Of a stretch of 23,164 nt of DNA, positions 1-6,779 are shown piece by piece (position 1 is the stretch's first letter; every line of letters starts with the position of its first letter). The translations under genes were made by a program, and so were the position numbers. The DNA is taken from assembly GCA_900555355.1 (NCBI GenBank), contig USKV01000002.1:1-23164 (forward strand). Reading direction: 5' to 3'. Source of the DNA: an uncultured Collinsella sp. GTDB taxonomy: Bacteria > Actinomycetota > Coriobacteriia > Coriobacteriales > Coriobacteriaceae. The notes below the pieces were generated by a model that did no database searches, was not told the origin of the DNA, and saw only the letters and a program-made list of their open reading frames with translations.

Positions 1-761
1 GCACGGGGTATGCTGGCGATCGCACCAATCAGGCGCTCCTGGAGCTCGAAAGCGCGCTGGCGCTGCCTGCGCCGCCGTTGCGCATCGAGTGCTTCGATAT
101 CTCGACGTTGCACGGCACCTTTACCGTCGCTTCGATGGTGGTGTTTACCAACGGCCGTGCCGACAAGGGCCAGTATCGTCGCTTTAAAATTCAGGCCGAA
201 TTGGACGAGGCGAACGACTTCGTATCGATGTCCGAGGTTTTGGGGCGTCGTTATGCTCCCGAGCGCATGGCGGACGAGCGCTTTGGCTCGCGCCCCGATT
301 TGCTCGTTGTCGATGGCGGCAAGCCGCAATTGACCGCTGCAATTAAGCAACTTGAGGCGCTTGGCCTCGATATACCAGTTTGTGGCTTGGCAAAGGCCGA
401 TGAGGAAGTTTTCGTGCCGTGGGACGAGACTCCCGTCGTGCTGCCGACCGGCTCCGCTTCGCTTTATCTGATCAAGCAGGTTCGCGATGAATCCCACCGA
501 TTTGCGATTACGTTCCATCGCGAGTTGCGCGATAAGGCTATGACGGTTTCGGTGCTTGACGACGTTCCGGGCGTGGGACCCACCAGAAAACGTGCCATTA
601 TGCGCCATTTTGGCTCGATGAAGCGCTTGCGCGCGGCAAGCGAGCAGGAGATTGCAGAAGTTCGAGGCGTTCCGGCCGATGTCGCCAAAGCGGTCCACGA
701 GGCACTTGTTGCATGGAATGCTGAGCGCGCTCAGGCATCGGCCAGCCGTTCCGAAAACTAA
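1..761 (+). CDS. uvrC: UvrABC system protein C, C-terminal part (5' end outside window)
   Basis: UvrC makes the dual incisions on either side of a DNA lesion during nucleotide excision repair, after UvrA/UvrB loading. The reading frame is open from base 3 with no start in view, so about 252 C-terminal residues of a normally 600-plus-residue protein are seen. The RNase H-like nuclease domain is recognisable from ECFDIS (catalytic Asp codon at 96-98), LLVVDGGKPQL (second Asp, codon 312-314) and DESHRFAITFHR (conserved His). A helix-hairpin-helix DNA-binding tail follows at about 555-720 (DDVPGVGPTRKRAIMRHFGS, then a second hairpin around VRGVPADVAKAV). The stop is TAA at 759-761. In many actinobacteria uvrC is followed directly by rapZ; here the next rapZ is about 11 kb away. 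The family call is secure. Confidence 0.96.
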   Translation, partial: TGYAGDRTNQALLELESALALPAPPLRIECFDISTLHGTFTVASMVVFTNGRADKGQYRRFKIQAELDEANDFVSMSEVLGRRYAPERMADERFGSRPDLLVVDGGKPQLTAAIKQLEALGLDIPVCGLAKADEEVFVPWDETPVVLPTGSASLYLIKQVRDESHRFAITFHRELRDKAMTVSVLDDVPGVGPTRKRAIMRHFGSMKRLRAASEQEIAEVRGVPADVAKAVHEALVAWNAERAQASASRSEN

Positions 762-786
762 ACGCGCTTCTAAACAACTGATATAC

Positions 787-809
787 ATGATTGGCGGATT
801 TTCAATCAT
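787..809 (+). terminator. Weak candidate terminator of uvrC
   Basis: A 7-bp inverted repeat (ATGATTG / CAATCAT, 9-base loop) starts 25 bases after the uvrC stop and is followed by TATTTCG. It is AT-rich with only a short T-run, so termination here would be weak. No better terminator is visible before the next promoter. Confidence 0.3.
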
Positions 810-855
810 TTATTTCGCGGCGATTACCTGTCGATTTCGGGTTTTATTAACGCTA

Positions 856-891
856 AAACGTTTGACTAGCCATGGTGAATAACCCTGCTAT
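856..891 (+). promoter_or_regulatory. Probable promoter of the transporter/nan operon with overlapping palindromic operator
   Basis: A -35 hexamer TTGACT (862-867) stands 18 bases from TGCTAT (886-891). The palindrome AAACGTTT (856-863) overlaps the -35 box; a central CG within such a dyad is typical of LacI/GalR-family operators. A longer version of the same core lies before gap (13556-13569). The promoter match is fair, not perfect; the operator role is inferred from position. Confidence 0.45.
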
Positions 892-926
892 CCTGCGGGT
901 TGACGAAGACTGATATCTCACCTCGT

Positions 927-1007
927 CGATACATACTGTCTGGCGAATCGTTTGTCAATGAATTCGGTGAACGGTAGTAAATACCGTTCAAGCGTATGTA
1001 TGTATCG
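927..1007 (+). ncRNA. Candidate structured 5' leader RNA (three-way junction)
   Basis: CGATACATAC (927-936) is exactly complementary to GTATGTATCG (998-1007), giving a 10-bp closing helix that can gain two more G-U pairs outward. Inside it are a 5-bp hairpin (CGAAT 944-948 / ATTCG 962-966) and, one base later, a perfect 9-bp hairpin (TGAACGGTA 968-976, loop GTAAA, TACCGTTCA 982-990). Together they form a three-way junction with strands 937-943, 967 and 991-997, the kind of fold seen in regulatory leaders. I recognise no known riboswitch class. As DNA, the 968-990 dyad could instead be a repressor operator. Confidence 0.4.
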
Positions 1008-1029
1008 GTCACCGAGCGCGGCACCTCAG

Positions 1030-1057
1030 TTGGGTTCGTCGGTAGGTAAGGTATATA
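1030..1057 (+). promoter_or_regulatory. Possible second promoter nearer the SBP gene
   Basis: TTGGGT (1030-1035) and TATATA (1052-1057) are 16 bases apart. If used, the transcript would begin near 1065 and carry only the hairpin at 1074-1097. The -35 match is moderate. It competes with the upstream promoter as the source of the transporter mRNA. Confidence 0.25.
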
Positions 1058-1073
1058 TCGTCCGCAAGTTGCG

Positions 1074-1097
1074 CGGGGGCAAGTCTAGGTGCCCCCG
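1074..1097 (+). promoter_or_regulatory. Perfect GC-rich hairpin before the SBP ribosome site
   Basis: CGGGGGCA (1074-1081) and TGCCCCCG (1090-1097) form an 8-bp stem with an 8-base loop. There is no T-run after it, so it is unlikely to be a simple terminator. It sits 20 bases before the Shine-Dalgarno site and could stabilise the mRNA 5' end or modulate translation. Confidence 0.5.
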
Positions 1098-1126
1098 GGT
1101 AAGATTCTCTATTGATAGGAGAAGAC

Positions 1127-2740
1127 ATGGCCATCATCAACAAGGGTATGTCCAGGCGTTCGTTCCTCGGCCTCACCGGCAGCGTTGCTGCTGTCGCAGG
1201 GCTTGGTCTCACTGGCTGCGGTGGCAGCTCTAGCGACGAAGGTTCCGCTTCCGGTTCCACCGATTCCGCCAACCGTGGCGGCGGCGTGATCACCGCTGGT
1301 TCCGCTTACGCTCCGTCCAGCTTCGACCCCGCCAGCACCGGCTCCGCTGTGGGCCTGGGCGCTAACTGGCACGTCGTCGAGGGTCTTTACGGCATCGATT
1401 ACCACGACTACAGCACCTTCAACGAGCTCGCCACCGACGATCCCAAGTCCGTGGACGACACCACCTTCGAGGTCACCATCCGCAAGGGCGCCAAGTTCTC
1501 CGATGGCACCGAGGTCACCGCTGACGACGTCGTCGCTTCCTACACCGCTTGCGCTGCTTCCGCTACCTATGCTCCGTTCTTCCAGCCCTTCGAGTCCATC
1601 GAGGCCAAGGACGCCAGCACTGTAACGGTCAAGACCAAGGTCCCCAACTTCTCCCTGCTCAAGGATCGTCTGGCCATCATCCGCGTTACCCCGGCTACCC
1701 AGTCCGAGGAGGATCGCGCCAAGCAGCCGATCGGTTCCGGCCCCTGGATGTACGACTCTATCTCCGATACCGAGATCACCCTGGTTCCCAACCCCGAGTA
1801 CAACGGTGAGTATGCTGCCGAGGATAAGAAAATCCAGTACAGCATCCTGACCGACCCCACCGCTCGCGTTACCGCTCAGCAGGAGGGCTCCACGCTCGTT
1901 ATGGAGCTCGTCACCGCTGACGCCGTCGACCAGCTCGAGAGCGCTGGCTGCAAGATCGATAACGTTCAGGGTTTCGGCACCCGCTTCATCATGTTCAACG
2001 TCGCCAAGGAGCCTTGGAACAACGTCAAGGTCCGTCAGGCCGTCATGTACGCGCTCGACACCGAGAAGATGATCACCAACACCTTCGCCGGCCTTGCCAC
2101 CGCTGCCAGCTGCTACCTGCCCAAGAGCTTCACCAACTATCATGAGGCTTCCACGGTGTACAAGACTGACGCCAAGAAGGCCAAGAAGCTCATCGAAGAG
2201 TCTGGCATCACCCCGGGCGCCATCACCCTGCGCACCACCGACAACGAGCAGATCAAGGGCATGGCCGCCCAGGTCAAGAACGACCTCGACGCTCTCGGCT
2301 TCGATGTGACCATCCAGACCGATACCTCGCCGGCCACCTACGCTGCCATCGACGGCGGCGAGGCCTACGATATCCTTCTCGCTCCTGGCGATCCGTCCTG
2401 CTTCGGCGCTGACCCCGACCTGCTGCTCAACTGGTGGTACGGTGACAACGTCTGGATGCAGACCCGTTGCCCGTGGAAGGATTCCGCTGAGTGGGGGAAG
2501 CTCCACGGTCTCATGGACGAGGCTCTTGCCGCCGAGGGCGACGAGCAGCAGAAGAAGTGGAACGAGTGCTTCGACATCATCGCCGACAACGCTGTTCTGT
2601 ACCCCGTTGTCCACGTCAAGACCGTCTCCGCTTCCTGGGACGATCCGTCCACCGCGCCCAACGGCGAGGCCCTCGATGGCTTCAAGGGCATCGGCACGAC
2701 GAGCATGTCCTTCAGGGGCGTCGCGACCGTCAAGGCGTAA
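1127..2740 (+). CDS. Family-5 (peptide/nickel/opine-type) ABC solute-binding lipoprotein, probable sialic-acid binder
   Basis: This is the substrate-capturing component of an ABC importer, anchored outside the membrane. ATG at 1127 is chosen because AGGAG (1117-1121) sits 5 bases upstream; TTG at 1112 overlaps that site. The 537-residue product starts with a twin-arginine signal (SRRSFLG, residues 9-15), a hydrophobic stretch and a lipobox LTGC with Cys31, then a Gly/Ser linker, so export by Tat and lipidation are expected. The mature part has the family-5 layout (YAPSSFDPASTG near the start, FEVTIRKGAKFSDGTEVTADD, IGSGPWMYD, RQAVMYALDTEKM). Codons are strongly biased to C- and G-ending forms like the glycolytic genes, suggesting high expression. 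Simple family annotation would be oligopeptide/dipeptide binding. The genes downstream make sialic acid or another N-acetyl sugar acid more likely, but that is inference. Confidence 0.85.
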   Translation: MAIINKGMSRRSFLGLTGSVAAVAGLGLTGCGGSSSDEGSASGSTDSANRGGGVITAGSAYAPSSFDPASTGSAVGLGANWHVVEGLYGIDYHDYSTFNELATDDPKSVDDTTFEVTIRKGAKFSDGTEVTADDVVASYTACAASATYAPFFQPFESIEAKDASTVTVKTKVPNFSLLKDRLAIIRVTPATQSEEDRAKQPIGSGPWMYDSISDTEITLVPNPEYNGEYAAEDKKIQYSILTDPTARVTAQQEGSTLVMELVTADAVDQLESAGCKIDNVQGFGTRFIMFNVAKEPWNNVKVRQAVMYALDTEKMITNTFAGLATAASCYLPKSFTNYHEASTVYKTDAKKAKKLIEESGITPGAITLRTTDNEQIKGMAAQVKNDLDALGFDVTIQTDTSPATYAAIDGGEAYDILLAPGDPSCFGADPDLLLNWWYGDNVWMQTRCPWKDSAEWGKLHGLMDEALAAEGDEQQKKWNECFDIIADNAVLYPVVHVKTVSASWDDPSTAPNGEALDGFKGIGTTSMSFRGVATVKA

Positions 2741-2834
2741 GACTCGCTTGAGTCATATGTGGGGCGTTGGTCGTAAGGCAACGTCCTCATAGTTGAAACA
2801 AAGACCCGGGCGGCCTCGATGTCGCTCGGGTCTT
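2741..2834 (+). promoter_or_regulatory. Three consecutive hairpins between SBP and permease genes
   Basis: The gap holds GACTC/GAGTC (2741-2754), an 8-bp stem GGGCGTTG/CAACGTCC with one G-U pair (2762-2786), and AAGACCCG/CGGGTCTT (2801-2834) with further inner pairing. None has a proper T-run. Such spacing structures after a binding-protein gene commonly protect its 3' end or give partial termination, so the SBP is made in excess over the membrane parts. The second transporter in this window has a similar arrangement. Confidence 0.5.
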
Positions 2835-2895
2835 GTAATGAGTATCCATACTCATATACCAGTTGGTCCTACCGACAAAAGAAAGGGGAGAGAAC

Positions 2896-3852
2896 GTGAA
2901 CAACTTTCTACGTTTGATTGGAAGGCGTCTCGTGGCGCTGCCGATCATGGCATTGGGCGTCACCGTCCTGGTGTTCTTCCTTATGTCGTTCTCCAAGACC
3001 GACCCCGCCTATACGGCGTTGGGTGACGGTGCCTCGCCCGAGGCGGTTGCCGAGTACCATGAGAAGTATGGTCTGGACGACCCCTGGCCCGTGCGCTACG
3101 TGCGCTACATGGGCGATCTGATCCATGGTGACATGGGCACCTATGGTGCTGCTCGCAACTCCGTTGCCAAGCGCATCTCCACGGCCCTGCCCGTCACGAT
3201 GCAGCTGACCTTCATCGGTCTTGCCATCGGCGCGGTCGTCTCGTTTTTGCTCGGCGTCATCGCGGCACTGTATCGCGATAAATGGCCGGACCAAGTGATC
3301 CGCGTCTTTTCCATCGCCGGCTTGGCAACCCCGTCGTTCTGGCTTGCCGTCCTGTTGATTCTGCTGTTCTCTTCCTACCTTAAGGTGCTCCCGGCGTCCG
3401 GTGCTCTGCCTCACTTCACCACCAACCCGGCTGGCTATCTGGGACGTATGATCATGCCCGCTATCGCTCTGGCATTCCCGCTGACGGGCCAGATGACTCG
3501 TATCGTGCGTACGGCCATGGTCGAGGAGCTCGATAAGGACTATGTCCGTATGGCCCGTGGCGCCGGCGTTCCCGAGAAGGTCGTCGTCGGCATCAACGTT
3601 CTTCGCAACGCGCTGATCACCCCGGTCACCACCCTCGGTCTTAAGATCGGTTACCTTATGGGCGGCGCCGTCGTCATCGAGGTCATCTTCAACCTCCCCG
3701 GCATGGGTACTGCGATTCTGCAGGGCGTTCAGGGCAACGAGGCGAACCTGGTTCAGGGCGTCGTCATCGTCGTTGCTCTTGCCTTCATCATCATCAACAT
3801 CGTGGTTGACATGCTCTACCTGCTCATCAACCCGCGCATCAGGACGGTGTAG
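2896..3852 (+). CDS. ABC transporter permease, DppB/OppB type
   Basis: This is one of the two membrane subunits of the importer whose binding protein is encoded just upstream. GTG at 2896 is preceded by AAAGGGGAG (2882-2890); an upstream ATG at 2863 lacks a ribosome site and adds a non-homologous stretch. The product is 318 residues, normal for the family. It has an N-terminal membrane segment (about residues 11-35), the family motif HGDMGTY after the first periplasmic loop, several further membrane segments and the cytoplasmic coupling loop DKDYVRMARGAGVPEKVVVG that contacts the ATPase. It ends in DMLYLLINPRIR, the usual DppB C-terminus. Three bases separate it from the fused permease-ATPase gene. 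Confidence 0.92.
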   Translation: MNNFLRLIGRRLVALPIMALGVTVLVFFLMSFSKTDPAYTALGDGASPEAVAEYHEKYGLDDPWPVRYVRYMGDLIHGDMGTYGAARNSVAKRISTALPVTMQLTFIGLAIGAVVSFLLGVIAALYRDKWPDQVIRVFSIAGLATPSFWLAVLLILLFSSYLKVLPASGALPHFTTNPAGYLGRMIMPAIALAFPLTGQMTRIVRTAMVEELDKDYVRMARGAGVPEKVVVGINVLRNALITPVTTLGLKIGYLMGGAVVIEVIFNLPGMGTAILQGVQGNEANLVQGVVIVVALAFIIINIVVDMLYLLINPRIRTV

Positions 3853-3855
3853 ATT

Positions 3856-5871
3856 ATGGTAAAGATTCGAGAGAAGCAAACCGAGCAGCTCGAGAAAGCT
3901 GCCTCCAAGGGGCTCAAGCTCGGTGGCTGGAAGAAGATGGCGCTGTCTTCTAAGATTGCCGCCGTCGTGCTGGTGCTGGTCGCCCTGACCGCGATTCTGG
4001 CGCCCCTTCTTGCCCCCTATAGCCCGGTCGAGATCTTTACGGCTCGCCAGGCTCCCGGCAACGGATTTATCTTCGGTACCGACGATAAGGGTCGCGACAT
4101 TCTGTCGCGCATGCTCTACGGTGGTCGTTACTCGCTGATCATCGGCTTTGGCGCCACTGCCATGGCTCTGGTCTGCGGCTCGGTCGTGGGCGCCCTCGCG
4201 GCGGTTTCGCGTAAGTCCGTTTCCGAAGCGATCATGCGCATCCTGGACATCATCATGTCCATCCCGGGCATCGCCCTCGCTGCCGTCTTCGTCTCCATCC
4301 TGGGCAATTCCGTGCCGTCGATTATCTTCGCCATCGGCTTTATGTACACTCCGCAGATTGCCCGTATCGTGCGCGCCAACATCGTGTCCGAGTACGGCGA
4401 GGACTATGTCCGCGCGGTCATCGTTTCCGGCGCCAAGGCTCCGTGGATTTTGATCAAGCACGTCCTGCGCAACTGCATCGCCCCGATTATGGTCTTCACC
4501 GTTACTCTGGTCGCCGATGCCATCATCTTCGAGGCCTCGCTGACCTTTATCGGCGCTGGTATTCAGGAGCCTACCGCTACCTGGGGCAACATCCTCGCTG
4601 ACGCCCGCGGTGGCGTGCTCGCTGGCCGTTGGTGGCAGGCGCTGTTCCCGGGCCTGGCCATCATGATCACCTGCCTGGCACTCAACATCCTCTCCGAGGG
4701 CATTACCGACGCCATGGCCGCTGCTCCCTCCGCCGCCCTGGATCCGACCGACTCCTCCAAGCGCCGCGAGGCCGACCTGCTGGTCTCCGACCCCGTTCGC
4801 GCCTACAAGGAGCAGGCTCAGTCCCTGTCCGCCCGTCTTGGCGCTCTGCGTGATGTCGAACTCAAGCGTAACGACCGCCATGTGCCCGATGAGTCCGTTG
4901 AGCCGATCCTTTCGGTCCGTGATTTCTGCATCCAGTTTGAGCACCACGGTGATATCAACGTCGTCGATCATGTCAACTTTGATGTCCGTCCTGGCCAGAC
5001 CATGGGCCTGGTCGGTGAGTCCGGCTGCGGTAAGTCCATCACCACGCTGGCCATCATGGGCCTGACCGACGATGACGAGCATCTTTCCGGTGAGGTTCTC
5101 TGGGAGGGCCGCGACCTGCTCAAGATGAGCAAGAAGGAGTGGTTCGGCCTGCGCGGTACCGATATCGCCATGGTCTATCAGGACGCCCTGTCCTCGCTCA
5201 ACCCCTCCATGCTCATTTCCGCCCAGATGAAGCAGCTCACCAAGCGTGGCGGCACCCGTAGCGCCGAGGAGCTCCTGGAGCTCGTGGGCCTCGACCCCAA
5301 GCGTACGCTCGAGAGCTATCCGCATGAGCTTTCCGGTGGTCAGCGTCAGCGCGTTCTGATTGCTATGGCCCTTACCCGCGACCCCAAGCTGGTCATCTGC
5401 GACGAGCCCACGACCGCTCTGGACGTTACCGTCCAGAAGCAGGTCATCAAGCTGCTTAACGACCTTCAGGCCAAGCTCGGCTTTGCCATGATCTTCGTTT
5501 CGCACGACCTGGCACTGGTCGCCGAGGTCGCTCATAACATCACGGTTATGTACGCCGGCCAGGTTATCGAGCAGGCGCCCACCAAGGAGCTGCTCACCAA
5601 CCCGATCCACGAGTACACTCGCGGCCTTCTGGGTTCCGTCCTGTCCATCGAGAGCGGTTCGGGCCGCCTGCACCAGGTGCCCGGCGCCGTTCCGAGCCCG
5701 CGCGATTTCCCCAAGGGCGATCGTTTCGCACCCCGCTCGAGCCATCCGCGCATTGGCCTGGACACCCGTCCGGTCTTCAAGCGCGTGCCCGGCACCGAGC
5801 ACTTCTATTCCGAGCTCCCCGATGAGGTGCTCAAGGCAAATGGTTTGACCCCTCACGCGGAGGTGATGTAG
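3856..5871 (+). CDS. Fused ABC permease (DppC type) and ATPase (DppD type)
   Basis: One 671-residue protein combines the second membrane subunit and one nucleotide-binding subunit. Residues about 1-285 are a DppC-type permease: first membrane segment near 34-55, GTDDKGRDILSRMLYGGR, and the coupling loop GEDYVRAVIVSGAKAPWIL. A charged linker (about 286-345, rich in Lys/Arg/Glu) leads to the ATPase: Walker A GESGCGKS at 387-394, Q-loop YQDALSSLNP, signature LSGGQRQR from 492, Walker B LVICDEPTTALD from about 512, switch His near 550. The frame is continuous with no ambiguous junction, so this looks like a true fusion. The DppD-like tail keeps VPGAVPSP...PKGDRFAPRSSHP, but the Cys residues usually found in the GC.F..RC part are absent. 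Start ATG 3856 has a weak AGGA 11 bases upstream, suggesting coupling to the preceding gene. Confidence 0.93.
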   Translation: MVKIREKQTEQLEKAASKGLKLGGWKKMALSSKIAAVVLVLVALTAILAPLLAPYSPVEIFTARQAPGNGFIFGTDDKGRDILSRMLYGGRYSLIIGFGATAMALVCGSVVGALAAVSRKSVSEAIMRILDIIMSIPGIALAAVFVSILGNSVPSIIFAIGFMYTPQIARIVRANIVSEYGEDYVRAVIVSGAKAPWILIKHVLRNCIAPIMVFTVTLVADAIIFEASLTFIGAGIQEPTATWGNILADARGGVLAGRWWQALFPGLAIMITCLALNILSEGITDAMAAAPSAALDPTDSSKRREADLLVSDPVRAYKEQAQSLSARLGALRDVELKRNDRHVPDESVEPILSVRDFCIQFEHHGDINVVDHVNFDVRPGQTMGLVGESGCGKSITTLAIMGLTDDDEHLSGEVLWEGRDLLKMSKKEWFGLRGTDIAMVYQDALSSLNPSMLISAQMKQLTKRGGTRSAEELLELVGLDPKRTLESYPHELSGGQRQRVLIAMALTRDPKLVICDEPTTALDVTVQKQVIKLLNDLQAKLGFAMIFVSHDLALVAEVAHNITVMYAGQVIEQAPTKELLTNPIHEYTRGLLGSVLSIESGSGRLHQVPGAVPSPRDFPKGDRFAPRSSHPRIGLDTRPVFKRVPGTEHFYSELPDEVLKANGLTPHAEVM

Positions 5872-6699
5872 ATGAGCGAGACCGCAGTCAACGGCGTCGA
5901 GCCGATCATCTTCCTTGATGACGTCCACGTCACCTTTAGGACCCGTACCGGCTCGATTCTGCACCCCAACCTGGTTCACGCCGTCCAGGGTGTAACGATT
6001 AAGCTCATGCCCGGACAGACCATCGGCATCGTCGGCGAGTCCGGTTGCGGAAAGTCCACCACCGCCAACGTCATGTGCGGCCTGCAGGCCCCCACGAGCG
6101 GCAAGGTCTACTTTAAGGGCAAGGACGTTACCAAGCGTACCGCCGAGGACCGTCGCCACATGGGTCGCGTCATCTCGGTCGTGTTCCAGAACCCGGCCAC
6201 GGCGCTCAACCCCCGCATGGTCGTTCGCGAGCAACTGCTCGACCCCATGCGCGTCCACAACCTGGGTACCGAGGCCGAGCAGGAGAAGCGCGTCAAGGAG
6301 CTCTTGGAGCTCACCGGTCTGCCCAGCTCCGCCGCCGAGGTTCTTCCCGGCCAGCTTTCGGGCGGCCAGCGCCAGCGCGTCGCAATTGCCCGTGCCCTGT
6401 CGCTGAACCCCGATGCCATCATCGCCGACGAGCCCACCTCGGCTCTGGACGTTTCGGTCCGCGCGCAGATTCTGAACCTGCTGACCGACCTTAAGAAGGA
6501 GCTCGGCCTGGCCATGGTGTTCATCAGCCATGATATCCAGACGGTCCGCTATATCTCTGACGACATCATCGTTATGAATGGCGGCAAGATCGTCGAGCAT
6601 GGCGAGGCCAAGCAGGTCTTCCAGCACCCTCAGGACCCCTACACCAAGATGCTGCTCGGCGCTGCGCCGTCGCTGCTGCATCCCAAGCTCGGCGAGTAG
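5872..6699 (+). CDS. ABC transporter ATPase, DppF/OppF type
   Basis: This second nucleotide-binding subunit pairs with the ATPase half of the fused protein to power import. It starts on the base after the previous stop and uses GGAGGTGAT (5859-5867) inside the preceding gene, so the two are translationally coupled. The 275-residue product has Walker A GESGCGKS, Q-loop VFQNPATALNP, signature LSGGQRQRVAIARAL, Walker B IIADEPTSALDVS and switch ISHDIQTVRYI. It ends soon after QDPYTKMLLGAAP, so it lacks the C-terminal extension of about 50 residues found in typical OppF/DppF. Substrate specificity comes from the binding protein, not from this gene. Confidence 0.92.
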   Translation: MSETAVNGVEPIIFLDDVHVTFRTRTGSILHPNLVHAVQGVTIKLMPGQTIGIVGESGCGKSTTANVMCGLQAPTSGKVYFKGKDVTKRTAEDRRHMGRVISVVFQNPATALNPRMVVREQLLDPMRVHNLGTEAEQEKRVKELLELTGLPSSAAEVLPGQLSGGQRQRVAIARALSLNPDAIIADEPTSALDVSVRAQILNLLTDLKKELGLAMVFISHDIQTVRYISDDIIVMNGGKIVEHGEAKQVFQHPQDPYTKMLLGAAPSLLHPKLGE

Positions 6700-6715
6700 C
6701 CTCGCTTTCCCTCCC

Positions 6716-6743
6716 GTGCGCCCGGTTTCCTTGCCGGGCGCAC
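6716..6743 (+). terminator. Hairpin after the transporter ATPase gene
   Basis: GTGCGCCCGG (6716-6725) and CCGGGCGCAC (6734-6743) are perfectly complementary over 10 bp around loop TTTCCTTG. It lies 17 bases after the stop. It lacks a T-run, so it may be a Rho-assisted or partial terminator, or a processing/stability element between the transporter and catabolic parts of the operon. Confidence 0.5.
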
Positions 6744-6779
6744 CTCCGTTGCGATTTCGAAAGGTTGGGTTCACGAGCC

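Larger units (their letters stand above)
762..1126 (+). other. 365-base intergenic region with promoter and structured leader
   Basis: No gene is supported here. From left to right it holds a weak hairpin (787-809), an AAACGTTT palindrome overlapping a -35 element (856-863), a probable promoter (862-891), and a leader of roughly 225 bases. The leader contains a long-range 10-bp helix, two inner hairpins (927-1007), a possible second promoter (1030-1057), a small CGCA/TGCG hairpin (1063-1073) and a perfect GC-rich hairpin (1074-1097), and ends at the ribosome site AGGAG (1117-1121). A short open frame at 952-1233 runs into the next gene in another phase and has no family resemblance, so I treat it as chance. 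Confidence 0.7.

Noticed and set aside
10..333. Small + strand open frame near the window start
   Set aside because: It overlaps the UvrC nuclease domain in another phase and has an Arg/Ser-rich composition typical of out-of-frame translation.
952..1233. Possible leader peptide or small gene (93 codons) before the SBP
   Set aside because: No ribosome site at its start, it runs out of frame into the SBP signal sequence, and the region is better explained by paired RNA/DNA structure.
4700..4920. Possible frameshift or lost stop joining permease and ATPase genes
   Set aside because: The linker has normal codon usage, no internal ribosome site with a good start was seen, and the frame is continuous; a natural fusion is the simpler reading.
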